From: Rosenbergiella collisarenosi
Lineage (GTDB): Bacteria > Pseudomonadota > Gammaproteobacteria > Enterobacterales > Enterobacteriaceae
Direction of reading: 5' to 3'
NCBI RefSeq assembly: GCF_018494085.1
Contig: NZ_JABBFP010000001.1
Span: 310,001-374,000, forward strand
DNA length: 64,000 nt
Both the position numbers and the translations under genes were made by a program. Below, piece after piece: positions 1 to 9,950 of this stretch; positions within the stretch are counted from its first letter, which is position 1, and every line of letters starts with the position of its first letter. The notes beneath the pieces are model-generated. The model made no database searches. It worked only from the letters and a program-made list of their open reading frames with translations, and had not been told where the DNA came from.

Positions 1-516
1 GACAACGAACCTTATGCTATCGAAGCAAGTGAGTTCGTTAAACCCGGTAAAGGCCAAGCTTTCGCCCGTGTAAAAATGCGTCGCCTGTTAACCGGTAAAC
101 TGATTGAGAAAACCTTCAAATCGACTGACACAGCTGAAGGTGCTGATGTTGTTGATGTGACCCTCACTTACCTTTATAACGATGGTGAGTTCTGGCACTT
201 CATGAACAACAACACTTTCGAGCAGTTGGCTGCAGATGCTAAAGCTGTCGGCGAGAGCGACATCTGGCTACAAGACCAAGCTGAATGTATCGTTACTTTA
301 TGGAATGGTAACCCGATTACTATTCTTCCACCAAATTTCATTGAAGCTGAAATCGTTGAAACCGATCCAGGTCTAAAAGGCGACACCGCAGGAACGGGTG
401 GTAAGCCAGCTAAACTAACAACTGGTGCAGTGGTTAAGGTTCCATTATTTGTCCAAATCGGCGAAGTTGTCCGTGTGGATACGCGTTCAGGCGAATACGT
501 TTCGCGCGTTAAGTAA
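1..516 (+). CDS. efp: Elongation factor P (5' end cut by window)
   Basis: EF-P binds between the ribosomal P and E sites and rescues stalling at proline stretches. The first 17 or so codons lie outside the window; the frame is open from base 1 and begins at about residue 18 of the E. coli protein. The modified-lysine loop VKPGKGQA is visible near the start; the lysine of GKG corresponds to E. coli Lys34, which EpmA (gene downstream here) loads with beta-lysine. The ending SGEYVSRVK matches the family C-terminus. An internal ATG at 76 is not the true start. A strong terminator follows directly. Confidence 0.97.
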   Translation, partial: DNEPYAIEASEFVKPGKGQAFARVKMRRLLTGKLIEKTFKSTDTAEGADVVDVTLTYLYNDGEFWHFMNNNTFEQLAADAKAVGESDIWLQDQAECIVTLWNGNPITILPPNFIEAEIVETDPGLKGDTAGTGGKPAKLTTGAVVKVPLFVQIGEVVRVDTRSGEYVSRVK

Positions 517-523
517 GAGTAAG

Positions 524-547
524 CGCGCCTGCATGGCGCGTTTTTTT
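524..547 (+). terminator. Intrinsic terminator after efp
   Basis: A 6-bp GC-rich stem CGCGCC/GGCGCG with a TGCAT loop is followed by seven T residues. It starts eight bases after the efp stop codon. Confidence 0.9.
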
Positions 548-562
548 AATAGGTAAAGCGCT

Positions 563-694
563 ATGAAATCATTAATAGTAAAAATGGCCGTTTTATTCCT
601 GTTTAGCACATCGCTCACTGCGTGTAACACGTTTCGGGGGATGGGCGAAGATGTATCAAGCTTGGGTCATGCTATCTCTCATGTTGCCAGTTAA
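563..694 (+). CDS. ecnA: Entericidin-family small lipoprotein
   Basis: A 43-residue open frame starting MKSLIVKMAVLF, with a hydrophobic signal segment and a lipobox-like LTAC before Asn (Cys at residue 21). The mature part, CNTFRGMGEDVSSLGHAISH, closely resembles entericidin A and B (CNTxRGxGEDI...GxAIS). Length and ending (VAS) fit the antidote-like EcnA (41 residues) better than EcnB. In E. coli ecnA and ecnB lie directly after efp, the same place as here, where only one copy remains. It is an outer-membrane lipoprotein; the bacteriolytic/antidote role is known for the E. coli pair and is not shown for a lone copy. The ribosome binding site is weak (AGGTAAAG). The A versus B assignment is uncertain. 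Confidence 0.85.
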   Translation: MKSLIVKMAVLFLFSTSLTACNTFRGMGEDVSSLGHAISHVAS

Positions 695-784
695 TAGTTA
701 GCGACTCCGCTCAGCTTTTCAATGAGTCAATACCTACCTCGCGGATATAATTCCTCCGCACACTATTTTTGAAAGGACATTTTA

Positions 785-1765
785 ATGAACGAAGCGGACC
801 ATTGGCAGCCGAGTGCGCCCATTGCTAATCTGCTCAAGCGTGCAAACGTACTAGCCGATATTCGGCGTTTCTTTGCTGATCGTGGAGTCTTGGAAGTTGA
901 AACCCCCGCTATGAGCCAAGCGACGGTGACAGATATACATCTGGTACCTTTTTCGACGCGCTTTGTAGGGCCAGGTGCAGCGCAGGGGCGGGATCTGTGG
1001 TTGATGACCAGTCCTGAGTACCATATGAAGCGCTTACTGACCGCGGGTAGTGGACCCATTTATCAAATGGGCCGCTGTTTTAGGAATGAAGAAGCTGGGC
1101 GCCATCATAATCCAGAATTTACGATGCTCGAATGGTATCGCCCACATTACGATATGTACCGCTTAATGAATGAGGTAGATGACTTTCTGCAGCAGATTTT
1201 AGAGTGTGATAGTGCGGAAACTCTTTCCTATCAACAGGCATTTCAACGCTATTTAGGCGTCGATCCACTCACTGCAGATCAAGAGCAACTAGTACACTGC
1301 GCTGAGAAGCTAGGTGTCGGTGACCTCGCGGCTCGTGAAGAAGACCGCGATACCCTGCTACAGCTCTTGTTTATGCTGGGTGTCGAAACACAGATTGGCC
1401 AAGAAAATAGACCTGCGTTTGTCTATCACTTTCCGGCATCACAGGCCGCTTTGGCTGAGATTAGCACCGAAGATCATCGCGTAGCAGAGCGTTTCGAAGT
1501 GTATTTCAAGGGGATTGAGCTGGCGAACGGGTTTCGTGAATTGACCAATAGCGACGAGCAGCGTCGACGCTTCCTCGCTGACAACCGACGCCGTCAGCTA
1601 ATGGGGCTACCAGAACAACCTATAGACGAACGGTTGTTGGCAGCATTAAGCGAGGGGATGCCCGATAGCTCAGGCGTCGCATTGGGTATTGACCGTTTGG
1701 TGATGCTGGCCTTAAAGGCAGATTCCTTACAAGAGGTTATGGCATTCACCGTCGATAATAGCTAG
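785..1765 (+). CDS. epmA: EF-P--(R)-beta-lysine ligase EpmA
   Basis: A class II lysyl-tRNA-synthetase-like catalytic domain without the anticodon-binding domain. It activates (R)-beta-lysine with ATP and transfers it to EF-P Lys34. Length 326 residues (E. coli 325). Class II motif 2 is seen as [20 protein letters not shown] and motif 3 as [14 protein letters not shown] near the C-terminus. The start follows AAGGA eight bases upstream. In E. coli sugE-blc-ampC-frdDCBA lie between efp/ecn and epmA; here the modifier lies only about 270 bp after its substrate gene. EpmB and EpmC are not in the window. Confidence 0.97.
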   Translation: MNEADHWQPSAPIANLLKRANVLADIRRFFADRGVLEVETPAMSQATVTDIHLVPFSTRFVGPGAAQGRDLWLMTSPEYHMKRLLTAGSGPIYQMGRCFRNEEAGRHHNPEFTMLEWYRPHYDMYRLMNEVDDFLQQILECDSAETLSYQQAFQRYLGVDPLTADQEQLVHCAEKLGVGDLAAREEDRDTLLQLLFMLGVETQIGQENRPAFVYHFPASQAALAEISTEDHRVAERFEVYFKGIELANGFRELTNSDEQRRRFLADNRRRQLMGLPEQPIDERLLAALSEGMPDSSGVALGIDRLVMLALKADSLQEVMAFTVDNS

Positions 1766-1774
1766 CTCATCCTT

Positions 1775-1800
1775 AAGCCAGTTATCCTGACTGGCTTTTT
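1775..1800 (+). terminator. Intrinsic terminator after epmA
   Basis: An 8-bp inverted repeat, AAGCCAGT/ACTGGCTT, is followed by T residues. It overlaps the last base pairs of the convergent mscM gene; on the minus strand there is no T-run, so it mainly serves epmA. Confidence 0.85.
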
Positions 1801-4800
1801 AAAGGCCGCCTGATTGATAGCGGTTTGACTGCATCGCCGCGCTTGCCTTACCGACTTGCTCCATCCTAACTTGAACGGGAGGGTAAGGCAGTTCGATACT
1901 ATGCTCACTGAAACTCGTTAGGATCTGCTGATGCAGGTCATGGCGCAGCGGCATACGATGTCCAATCTCTGCAGCATAAATTCTTAATTCGAAGAGCTGA
2001 ATACCCTGCTGAATATCTACTAAGAAGGCCTCCGCCGCGGGGACTTTTAACACATAACTACAGCGGTTTGCCGCGGCGAGGAGAAGGTCTGTCACTACGG
2101 CGCTGCTAACATGGGGGGGCGCTGGAATGTTAAGAACCACGCGCGTATGAGCATCAGATAACGACCAGTTGATAAACTGCTCTGTGATAAAGGCACGGTT
2201 CGGGACTATGATCTCTTTTCTATCCCAATCGGTCAGCGTCGTTGCACGGGTATTAATGCGAGAAATCGTACCCGTAAGGTCTCGTAGCGTGACGGTATCG
2301 CCGATACGGATCGGTTTTTCAAACAGAATGATGAGACCGGAAATAAAATTAGCAAAGATTTCCTGTAGACCAAACCCCAATCCCAGCCCCATTGCGGCGA
2401 CTAGCCATTGTAGTTTCGACCAGTCGATACCGAGCATCGAAAAGCCCATCATCACGCCAATGATCATCAGCATATATTTGGTCAGCGTAGTAATCGCATA
2501 TCCGGTTCCTGGTGCCAAGTTCAGGTGCTGTAAAATGGCGAGTTCGAGCATCGCGGGCATGTTTCGAACTAGCTGCAGCGTGATGATTAATACCAGGATG
2601 GCAATTAGCACTGCACCTAGAGTAACGTCCTGTACGCTTTCTACACCTTGCATTGATGAGGTGACGCCCCACAGAGGGATATTCTCTAAAAAGGCAAAGG
2701 CAGAATGGAGTTCTGACCAGAGTAAAATAAGTGCGAACAGGGCGACGAGTGCCAGTAATGAACGGACTAAGCGCAGCGATTGGGCGCTAATCGTATCCAA
2801 GTCGATCACGGGCTCTTCGATCGTCTCTTGGTTTTCGCTGTTAAGTGTCGCATTGTCATCGTCTAAATGATTTCGAGCACGATTAGCCAGGATCTCTGCA
2901 CGCCGCTGACGCGCGCGGTCGAACTCGATCCTCCGTCGCTGGATAAGCATCCATCGACGTATAATATGGTAGACGATGAGTAATAAGAACCAGATACCAA
3001 CGGAACTTTCAACGCGCGCTAATAATGCTTGCGCGGTAGCTAGATAGCCGAGTAATGAGGCTATAATCGCGATGGGTGGGATAACAATCATGAGATCCCA
3101 CAGCAAGCGGTTTACCATGTTCGTACTATTGCCTTGGCGGTCAAAGTAGAGCGGTAACCCTGCTCGACGTAGTGCATTGGAGACGATGGTTAACGCAATG
3201 CAGATGAGTATAAAACTGAGTCGTCCTAGCGATGCGGTGAAGGGGCGTTCCTCGATATTATCGAAGGTTATCAGCACCATGGTTAATGGGACGATAAAGC
3301 CGATACTCAGAGAATAGTAACGAACGGCTCGTGATACGGCTTGCTGTGGCCAGCGAAAGTGAGCAATGAATAAGCCATTAGGATGAGCGAATGCGGCACT
3401 GATCATAAAAGCCCACAGTAGCGGGAGTGTTGCCGTCACGCCATCACCGATTGCCACGGCGATGGGGTAGGGCCATGCCCGTTGCAATCCATAGCCTAAA
3501 GTAGCCCACAGAACCGGTAGGGGGAGGGCAACGAGTATTGACCAAAATACGGTCCGCAGCGTAAGTGAAAAGCGATCTTGGGTAACCTTACCAATACGAC
3601 TGGCTGAGCGTGCCAGGAAGCCTTGATAGTGGCGACGCGAGCTGAGGCTGATGATGACTAACAAGAGCGCACCGATTACGGGGAGTATCGACTCTCTACT
3701 GGTCGCCACCATCACTAAGGCTTTGCCTAATTGGCCTAAGCTATCTAAGGAAAGTAGGCGAGTGAGGTCTTGGACGACCTGTACCGGATAGTGCAAACTG
3801 ACGGCATTAATATCCGCCGTCCAGAATAGATAGCGGTGAGTGGCGTCAGTGACATCACCCAGCGCATCTTGCAACTGTGTATTCGCGACTTTGAGCTTGG
3901 TTATTTCTAAGATTAGAGCGTCGCACCCCGAAATAAGTGAATTAAGGAGCTCGCCTTGCGTAGTAAGCTGCGCATCGAGAATACGCCGTTGTTCCGCGGT
4001 GATCAGCGTTCCGCTTACTTGGCGCGTTTCGCGCAGCGCATGTTGGCGCGCTAACAGGTCTTCATAGTGCAGACGCTGAACGCGTAAATCGCCCATTTCA
4101 CTATCGATTTGTTGAGACTTTGGTGCATCAGGGAGTCTAGCCACTTGAGCGCGTAGCGCCTCACCTAGCAGAGTCGATTCACCCAGCCACTGCGATTGCT
4201 CGCGAAGGGTGGAGAGTGCTTGGCGAACTTGCTGTGTTTGGTTAGCCACTAAGCGTTGCTGGGAAGACACCAACTCCATATGCTGCGCTTGCTGGTTTAA
4301 TGCGCCTGATAGTTCACGGTTGACCGTGAATTGCTCATGAATGACTGGCGGTAAATCGCCACTATTCTCGGCCAGCTGCTCGGTACGTTCCAACGCCCGT
4401 TGCGCCTCATTCTGCCGTAGGGCGCTTTGACGAGTACGTAAGGCCTGGAGGTAAGTATCCAGTTGAGTAATTGTTTTTTGATGAAATTCTGCGCGTAATT
4501 TAGCCAGTTCTTGTCGATTATTGGCAGAAAGTTGGGCGAGTTCCAATTCATTGACCCGAGCTTTGTTTGCGGCATTTTCAGCGTCGTAGGCATTGCCGCG
4601 CGCCTGCCCGAGGGGGGTCGTGGAAACTTGGTAATTTTGTGAACGACGATCACTTTCGGAGAGTGCTCGCCGCGCATCAGTTTGGTCGCTAGGGAGCTGA
4701 GTCAGAGAGTCGCTAATTTCACGCGCTTGATCTTGTTCTTGCTGCGCTAGGCGTCCTTCCTCCAATAACTGGCTGCTGACACGTAATATTTCTTGTTCTA

Positions 4801-5122
4801 TATCGCTGCTGGTTAAAGCAGGATTGACTCGTTTACTGGTTTCATTGAGTGTCGTGATTTGCTGCCGTAAGGTCGCGGCTAACTGAGGATAGTTATCAAT
4901 AACTTGTTGATATTGGCGCGCATTCTCTATCGATTGATTACGCTGATTAGTGTAATCCAAAGCACTCTTAAGTGCCTGGATGATATCGGTCTGTGCTGCC
5001 GGATTTTTACTATTTTGTGCCTGCTCCAACGCTTGCCGGATTTGGGGGGGCTCTGGCAGTGCATAAGTCGTGAAAGATGTACTAAATCCTAAACTTAGTA
5101 GAATAACGAGTAATATACGCAC
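1799..5122 (-). CDS. mscM: Miniconductance mechanosensitive channel MscM
   Basis: An inner-membrane MscS-superfamily channel of the large KefA/YjeP type, 1107 residues, the same length as E. coli YjeP. It opens under membrane tension during hypo-osmotic shock. Order: signal peptide (1-22), a long periplasmic Gln/Ala-rich coiled-coil region (about 23-470), several membrane segments (about 480-870), then the MscS pore and beta domain. The pore-lining helix is recognisable as WLVAAMGLGLGFGLQEIFAN, followed by FISGLIILFEKPIRIGDTV. The gene is last in a minus-strand set with psd 17 bp upstream, as in E. coli, where the two are co-transcribed. Confidence 0.96.
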   Translation of the reverse strand: MRILLVILLSLGFSTSFTTYALPEPPQIRQALEQAQNSKNPAAQTDIIQALKSALDYTNQRNQSIENARQYQQVIDNYPQLAATLRQQITTLNETSKRVNPALTSSDIEQEILRVSSQLLEEGRLAQQEQDQAREISDSLTQLPSDQTDARRALSESDRRSQNYQVSTTPLGQARGNAYDAENAANKARVNELELAQLSANNRQELAKLRAEFHQKTITQLDTYLQALRTRQSALRQNEAQRALERTEQLAENSGDLPPVIHEQFTVNRELSGALNQQAQHMELVSSQQRLVANQTQQVRQALSTLREQSQWLGESTLLGEALRAQVARLPDAPKSQQIDSEMGDLRVQRLHYEDLLARQHALRETRQVSGTLITAEQRRILDAQLTTQGELLNSLISGCDALILEITKLKVANTQLQDALGDVTDATHRYLFWTADINAVSLHYPVQVVQDLTRLLSLDSLGQLGKALVMVATSRESILPVIGALLLVIISLSSRRHYQGFLARSASRIGKVTQDRFSLTLRTVFWSILVALPLPVLWATLGYGLQRAWPYPIAVAIGDGVTATLPLLWAFMISAAFAHPNGLFIAHFRWPQQAVSRAVRYYSLSIGFIVPLTMVLITFDNIEERPFTASLGRLSFILICIALTIVSNALRRAGLPLYFDRQGNSTNMVNRLLWDLMIVIPPIAIIASLLGYLATAQALLARVESSVGIWFLLLIVYHIIRRWMLIQRRRIEFDRARQRRAEILANRARNHLDDDNATLNSENQETIEEPVIDLDTISAQSLRLVRSLLALVALFALILLWSELHSAFAFLENIPLWGVTSSMQGVESVQDVTLGAVLIAILVLIITLQLVRNMPAMLELAILQHLNLAPGTGYAITTLTKYMLMIIGVMMGFSMLGIDWSKLQWLVAAMGLGLGFGLQEIFANFISGLIILFEKPIRIGDTVTLRDLTGTISRINTRATTLTDWDRKEIIVPNRAFITEQFINWSLSDAHTRVVLNIPAPPHVSSAVVTDLLLAAANRCSYVLKVPAAEAFLVDIQQGIQLFELRIYAAEIGHRMPLRHDLHQQILTSFSEHSIELPYPPVQVRMEQVGKASAAMQSNRYQSGGL

Positions 5123-5139
5123 TGCCAGGCTCTCCGGAA

Positions 5140-6069
5140 TTAGACGTTAGTCTGCTCTGTACTATCGCGTTTAGGCTGTGAAGGCGTAGGCGTTAGTGCT
5201 TCATCCGCGATGATTTCTGCTAAAGGCTGCCCCAGTCGCGTTGGCGCCTGAGCTTCTAACGCTTCGCTTAGACGAACTTGGTTAGGCGCGAATAAGTTAA
5301 TGACGGTAGACCCTAATTTGAAGCGGCCCATCTCTTGGCCTTTAAGTAGGATGATTGCTCCTTTTTCATCGGCTTGTGGATAATGCCAGCGCTGAATAAC
5401 GCCTTCCCGTGGTGGGGTGATAGTCCCTGCCCAAGTCGTTTCTATGCTACCAACGATGGTCGCGCCGACAAGGATTTGTACCATGGGCCCCATATCCGTA
5501 TCGAAGTAACAGATAACGCGTTCGTTACGGGCGAATAGGTTTGGGATATTTTGTGCCGTTAACGGGTTGACTGAGTAGAGGTCGCCGGGGACGTAAACCA
5601 TCTCACGCAAAATGCCATTGCATGGCATATGGACACGATGATAATCACGTGGAGCTAAATACGTGGTGACAAACTGGCCATTATAGAAGTGTTGTGCACG
5701 CTCTTCGTTACCCGCAAGTAGTGCCTCAAGTGTGTAGTAGTGGCCTTTCGCCTGGAAGATTTGGTTCTCGTCAATACGTCCACATTGGCTTACTGCGCCG
5801 TCTGCAGGTTGAACCAAAATATTCGCCGCATGGTCGATCATACGAGCACCGTCTTTTAGAGGACGCGCGAAGAATTCATTAAAGCTTCGATAGCTGCCAG
5901 TATCAGGCTTCGCCGCCTCTTGCATATTAACCTTGTAATACCAAACAAAAAGGTCAATGACGGCTTTAGTTAACCAGCCTGCTTGGCGGCTTGCTCCCCA
6001 GCCTGCCAGCTCGGTGAGTTGTTTCTTAGGAAGAACGGCGTTGATACCTAATTTCAACTTGTCTAACAC
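5140..6069 (-). CDS. psd: Phosphatidylserine decarboxylase proenzyme
   Basis: Decarboxylates phosphatidylserine to phosphatidylethanolamine at the inner membrane. It is made as a proenzyme that cleaves itself at LGST; the motif lies at residues 252-255, so Ser254 becomes the pyruvoyl group of the alpha chain, as in E. coli. Also visible: the charge-relay Asp in QPADGAVS (88-95) and the conserved HRVHMPCNG (144-152). Length 309 residues (E. coli 322), with a shorter C-terminal tail. It sits between rsgA and mscM, the E. coli order, about 100 bp from rsgA. Confidence 0.97.
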   Translation of the reverse strand: MLDKLKLGINAVLPKKQLTELAGWGASRQAGWLTKAVIDLFVWYYKVNMQEAAKPDTGSYRSFNEFFARPLKDGARMIDHAANILVQPADGAVSQCGRIDENQIFQAKGHYYTLEALLAGNEERAQHFYNGQFVTTYLAPRDYHRVHMPCNGILREMVYVPGDLYSVNPLTAQNIPNLFARNERVICYFDTDMGPMVQILVGATIVGSIETTWAGTITPPREGVIQRWHYPQADEKGAIILLKGQEMGRFKLGSTVINLFAPNQVRLSEALEAQAPTRLGQPLAEIIADEALTPTPSQPKRDSTEQTNV

Positions 6070-6166
6070 GGGCGCCTCCTGGCGTATTCAATCAATTTGC
6101 ACAATATTGCGGCCAATACCGCAATAACGAAGGGGGACGACGTAAGGATTACGTTGCTAACAGTGA

Positions 6167-7216
6167 CTAGTCCTTACTGGCGAAATTTTTTCTTATTTTT
6201 ACCGAGGTCATACTTTCAAGAATACGATGGTAATTTTCAAAACGGAGTTCATCAATCTCGCCGAGTTCAACCGCGTGACGCAACGCACAGCCCGGATCAT
6301 CAAGATGTTTACAATCTCTAAATTTACAGAGGCCGAGGTACGGTTTAAATTCGACAAACCCTTGGGTAATTTGTTCCGGCTCAAGATGCCACAGTCCAAA
6401 CTCGCGAACGCCTGGCGAATCGATGACGTCCCCACCTTGAGGGAAGTGATATAAGCGGGCTGCTGTTGTCGTGTGCTGCCCTAACCCTGAGTTGTCCGAA
6501 ACGTCGTTGGTGAGAATAGCGGTGTTATCTAGCGCATCAAAACCCAGTAACGCGTTGAGTAAGCTTGACTTTCCGACACCAGATTGCCCGGCGAAGATAC
6601 TGACTCGATCGGTTAATGCGTCTTCAAGGGGCTGTAGGCCCTCTCGCTGGTGACTCGAGACTTTTAACACTTGATAGCCAATATCTTGGTAAATGGCCAT
6701 CTGTTCATCGACGAACGCCATCCCTTCATCGTCCAACAAGTCGGTTTTATTCAACACTAGCAATGGCGCAACATTTAGGGTCTCGCAGGCAACCAAGTAG
6801 CGGTCAATAATATTTAATGATAGCTCGGGTAAAATAGCGGAAACGATAATAATTTGGTCGATATTTGCGGCAATAGGCTTAATACCATCGTAGTAATCGG
6901 GTCGGGTGAGGACTGATTGGCGTTCGTGTACCGCTTCTACAATACCTTTCCCCATACCCGCTAACGGCGCACGCCACACGACGCGATCACCGGTGACTAA
7001 CGAACGAATGGTTCTACGCAAGTTACAACGCCAAATCACGCCTTGCGGGTCTTCGACATCAGCATGCATGCCGAAGCGGCTGATAACTCGGCCGTCTTGA
7101 GGTTCAGCGAATAGGCTATCATCAGGCTCCGCTTTCCCGTCACGTTGCTGTAACCGACGCTGGTGGTTGGCATTGACACGCCTTTGCTGACCTTTTGATA
7201 GTTTATTTTTACTCAC
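6167..7216 (-). CDS. rsgA: Small ribosomal subunit biogenesis GTPase RsgA
   Basis: A circularly permuted GTPase that checks late maturation of the 30S subunit. Order: basic N-terminus and OB-fold (about 1-110), G4 motif NKTD (156-159), G1 P-loop GQSGVGKS (210-217), G3 DSPG (266-269), then a zinc knuckle with Cys297, Cys302, His304 and Cys310. Length 349 residues (E. coli 350). The gene is transcribed away from orn, with about 100 bp of shared upstream region, as in E. coli. Confidence 0.97.
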   Translation of the reverse strand: MSKNKLSKGQQRRVNANHQRRLQQRDGKAEPDDSLFAEPQDGRVISRFGMHADVEDPQGVIWRCNLRRTIRSLVTGDRVVWRAPLAGMGKGIVEAVHERQSVLTRPDYYDGIKPIAANIDQIIIVSAILPELSLNIIDRYLVACETLNVAPLLVLNKTDLLDDEGMAFVDEQMAIYQDIGYQVLKVSSHQREGLQPLEDALTDRVSIFAGQSGVGKSSLLNALLGFDALDNTAILTNDVSDNSGLGQHTTTAARLYHFPQGGDVIDSPGVREFGLWHLEPEQITQGFVEFKPYLGLCKFRDCKHLDDPGCALRHAVELGEIDELRFENYHRILESMTSVKIRKNFASKD

Positions 7217-7319
7217 ACAACCTCTCGCCTAACAGATGTTTCGCCCTGAGTGGGCAAAAGGTCTATGATACACCTTAATGAGAACAAATGGCGAATTTAG
7301 CGGGGATGAGAGGTCGAGC

Positions 7320-7865
7320 ATGACGCAAAGTAAAGATAACCTTATATGGATTGATTTAGAGATGACTGGCTTGGATCCACAGCGTGATCGGATTATTGAG
7401 ATCGCGACCATCGTTACCGATGCACAGCTAAATGTGTTGGCAGAGGGGCCCGTACTAGCGGTTCACCAGAGTGACGAGCAGTTAGCGTTAATGGATGAGT
7501 GGAATGTGACTACCCATACCCATAGCGGCTTAGTATCGCGCGTGAAACAGAGCACGGTGACTGAAGCGCAAGCAGAGCAACTAACACTCGCCTTCTTGAA
7601 GCAGTGGGTCCCGGAAAATAGCTCACCTATCTGCGGTAATTCTATCGGCCAGGACCGTCGTTTTTTGGTTAACTACATGCCAGAACTGGAAAATTACTTT
7701 CACTATCGCGCGCTGGATGTCAGTACTCTGAAGGAGTTAGCGCGCCGTTGGAAACCTGAAATCTTGCAACAGTTTCATAAAAAAGGGACTCATCAAGCGC
7801 TTGATGATATTCGCGAGTCCATTGCCGAATTAGCCTTCTACAAAGAAAACTTCTTAAAATTATAG
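7320..7865 (+). CDS. orn: Oligoribonuclease
   Basis: A 3'-5' exoribonuclease of the DEDDh family that finishes RNA decay by hydrolysing very short oligonucleotides, including pGpG from c-di-GMP breakdown. The first acidic pair is in IDLEMTGLD, the second region is [10 protein letters not shown], and the last His/Asp pair is in [12 protein letters not shown]. From the ATG at 7320 the protein has 181 residues, equal to E. coli; an in-frame ATG at 7278 would add 14 residues without family support. GAGAGG precedes the chosen start. The essential status is known in E. coli. Confidence 0.97.
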   Translation: MTQSKDNLIWIDLEMTGLDPQRDRIIEIATIVTDAQLNVLAEGPVLAVHQSDEQLALMDEWNVTTHTHSGLVSRVKQSTVTEAQAEQLTLAFLKQWVPENSSPICGNSIGQDRRFLVNYMPELENYFHYRALDVSTLKELARRWKPEILQQFHKKGTHQALDDIRESIAELAFYKENFLKL

Positions 7866-7888
7866 TCTTTCTGAGTATTTACTGTGCA

Positions 7889-7911
7889 AACTGCCGAGTA
7901 AATCGGCAGTT
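7889..7911 (+). terminator. Hairpin after orn
   Basis: A perfect 9-bp stem AACTGCCGA/TCGGCAGTT with a GTAAA loop lies 24 bases after the orn stop. An A-rich tract follows instead of a T-run, so it may be a weak or processing signal rather than a full intrinsic terminator. Confidence 0.5.
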
Positions 7912-7945
7912 GGAAAGAAAAATAAAAAAAAGCGATGCTAGGGGG

Positions 7946-7973
7946 TTGCGCAGACCAATTATTCTCGTATAAT
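7946..7973 (+). promoter_or_regulatory. Sigma70 promoter of tRNA-Gly
   Basis: A TTGCGC -35 box and a perfect TATAAT -10 box (7968-7973) are 16 bases apart. The bases after -10 (TCGCACCCCG) are GC-rich, the discriminator type found at stringently controlled stable-RNA promoters. The expected start is about 35 bases before the mature tRNA. Confidence 0.75.
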
Positions 7974-8015
7974 TCGCACCCCGTAACGGTAGTAAATATT
8001 TTTACTGTTCAGGGC

Positions 8016-8091
<76 letters not shown>

Positions 8092-8432
8092 AGTCTTCAC
8101 TCCATCTAAATAAAAAATTTATCTTATTAGACTAAAGCTCAGTCTGAGCTAACGTTATCGAATTATTTTCAACAGAGTTATCCACAGGCCATTCACAGGC
8201 TAAGCGATTCATAAAAAAATCAATTATAAAATTAAACCGATGATTTTTAAGGGTTTGTTAATTAATCATTATGCGATTTTATTCCTAAATACTTTTCCTT
8301 TCTTGATACTAAAAAAATCTATTCACAATTAAATTATCGTTGTATTTCTGTCGCTTAGGCACGATCGCCCCTATCCTTTTTATTTGTTCGATTAATAGAT
8401 CGCTAAAGGTTATCTCAGAGGGAGTCGTTATT
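8092..8432. promoter_or_regulatory. AT-rich gap with DnaA box; possible datA-like locus
   Basis: This 341-bp gap has no credible gene. It holds a perfect palindrome of 7-bp arms around one base (AGCTCAG-T-CTGAGCT, 8136-8150), a perfect consensus DnaA box TTATCCACA (8178-8186), and a one-mismatch box CTATTCACA (8319-8327). The rest is strongly AT-rich. In E. coli the DnaA-titrating locus datA lies in the same neighbourhood, next to the tRNA-Gly genes. The site is seen; the datA function is inference. queG, which follows in E. coli, is absent. Confidence 0.4.
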
Positions 8433-9950
8433 ATGCGTGTCTTTTCAACAGTCAGTGAGCAACTGCCCCATCATTGTTGGCCGGTACCAGACGTGGCAGG
8501 GTTGGAACAACAGTTATACCAGCGAATAGGGGGCTCCGCTTACCAGCTCATGTGGCAAGCGGGTGAGGCATTACTTACCCACATCACACAGCGCTATGCC
8601 GAGGCTCGCCATTGCTTAGTGCTCTGTGGAACCGGAAATAATGGTGGCGATGGTTTTGCGCTAGCCTATCTTTTGCAACAGTCTGGTCTGGAAGTTACCG
8701 TCGTAGAAGCGAGTTTACACAACCAAAGGCCTTCTGAAGCCTCGCAGGCAAAAGTCGTGTGGGAGGAGGTCGCCAAGCGTTGCTCGTTAGTACCGGGAGA
8801 TCCGTGGCCGGGAGATGTTGATCTCATCGTTGATGCGCTTTACGGTATTGGCCTTCGCCAGCCCCCTCGAGATGAAACCCAACAGCTTATTCATCTCGCC
8901 AACCATTTTGATGCACCGATAATAGCCGTCGATATTCCATCTGGTCTAGATGCGCAAACGGGCCAGCCGCTTGGTGTAGCGATCAAAGCGACCTCCACAC
9001 TCACCTTCATCACGCTAAAACCGGGTCTTTTAACGGGAAAAGGACGTGAGTATAGCGGTACATTGTACAGCGCAGACCTTGGTTTTACCCGCTTATGCCC
9101 TCACGAGACTACGCCGATCACCTGTCTGACTGAGCACGATCTCCCTCGTTGGCTACCACCACGTCAGGCTAGTGCCCATAAGGGAGATATGGGCAAGGTC
9201 GTGGTTATTGGCGGGGCAGAAGGGACGGCAGGTGCAATACGGCTGAGTGGCGAAGCTGCGTTACGCAGTGGTGCTGGGTTAGTAAGGGTGTTGACCCACC
9301 GCTCAAATATTCTACCCCTATTGTCGGCACGGCCCGAATTGATGGCTGCGGAATTAACCGATGAATCGTTGGAAGAGGCGATAGCGTGGGCGGATGTGAT
9401 CGCTATCGGCCCAGGGCTGGGGCAATCAGATTGGGCGAAAAATGCGCTTAACCAAGTAAAATTAAGTAAAAAAACCATGGTATGGGATGCAGATGCGCTA
9501 AACCTCCTAGCAATCGAACCGGATAAACGTCAAAATCGGATATTAACTCCACATCCTGGAGAGGCGGCTCGCCTATTAGGTATCAGCGTTGCAGAGGTTG
9601 AGGCCGATCGTATCGCGGCGGCACAGCAACTTGTTAATCGGTTCGGTGGAGTCGCAGTGCTGAAAGGCTCTGGCTCGATTATTGCGGACGGTTCTGGTCA
9701 GCTAGCTATCGCTTACGTGGGCAATCCGGGTATGGCCAGCGGTGGCATGGGCGATATTTTAACTGGTGTGATAACCGGGTTCCTAGGTCAACAGTTGGCC
9801 TTTTTTGAGGCAGCCTGTGCCGGTGTCGTCGCTCACGGCCACGCCGCAGATCTCGTTGCACAAGAGTATGGGATGCGCGGAATGCTCGCTCTGGATGTGG
9901 TGGATAAACTAAGAATAAGTGTCAATCCACTTCACGATAATGATGAGTAA
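8433..9950 (+). CDS. nnr: Bifunctional NAD(P)H-hydrate repair enzyme Nnr
   Basis: Repairs damaged nicotinamide cofactors. The N-terminal YjeF domain epimerises NAD(P)HX ([13 protein letters not shown], about residue 68), and the C-terminal ribokinase-like domain dehydrates the S form with ADP ([13 protein letters not shown], and [16 protein letters not shown] near residue 440). I chose the ATG at 8433 because AGAGGGAG lies just upstream and family homology begins soon after; an upstream TTG frame at 8340 has no support. This gives 505 residues (E. coli 515). It heads the run nnr-tsaE-amiB-mutL-miaA-hfq. Confidence 0.95.
   Translation: MRVFSTVSEQLPHHCWPVPDVAGLEQQLYQRIGGSAYQLMWQAGEALLTHITQRYAEARHCLVLCGTGNNGGDGFALAYLLQQSGLEVTVVEASLHNQRPSEASQAKVVWEEVAKRCSLVPGDPWPGDVDLIVDALYGIGLRQPPRDETQQLIHLANHFDAPIIAVDIPSGLDAQTGQPLGVAIKATSTLTFITLKPGLLTGKGREYSGTLYSADLGFTRLCPHETTPITCLTEHDLPRWLPPRQASAHKGDMGKVVVIGGAEGTAGAIRLSGEAALRSGAGLVRVLTHRSNILPLLSARPELMAAELTDESLEEAIAWADVIAIGPGLGQSDWAKNALNQVKLSKKTMVWDADALNLLAIEPDKRQNRILTPHPGEAARLLGISVAEVEADRIAAAQQLVNRFGGVAVLKGSGSIIADGSGQLAIAYVGNPGMASGGMGDILTGVITGFLGQQLAFFEAACAGVVAHGHAADLVAQEYGMRGMLALDVVDKLRISVNPLHDNDE

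Noticed and set aside
2169-2870. A 233-codon open frame on the plus strand inside mscM
   Set aside because: It is antisense to the conserved pore-region coding sequence of mscM, has Ser-rich low-information composition and no recognisable motif or ribosome binding site.
7883-7891. A further DnaA box (TGTGCAAAC) between orn and the tRNA
   Set aside because: It misses the last consensus base and lies within the orn downstream hairpin area, so chance is as likely.
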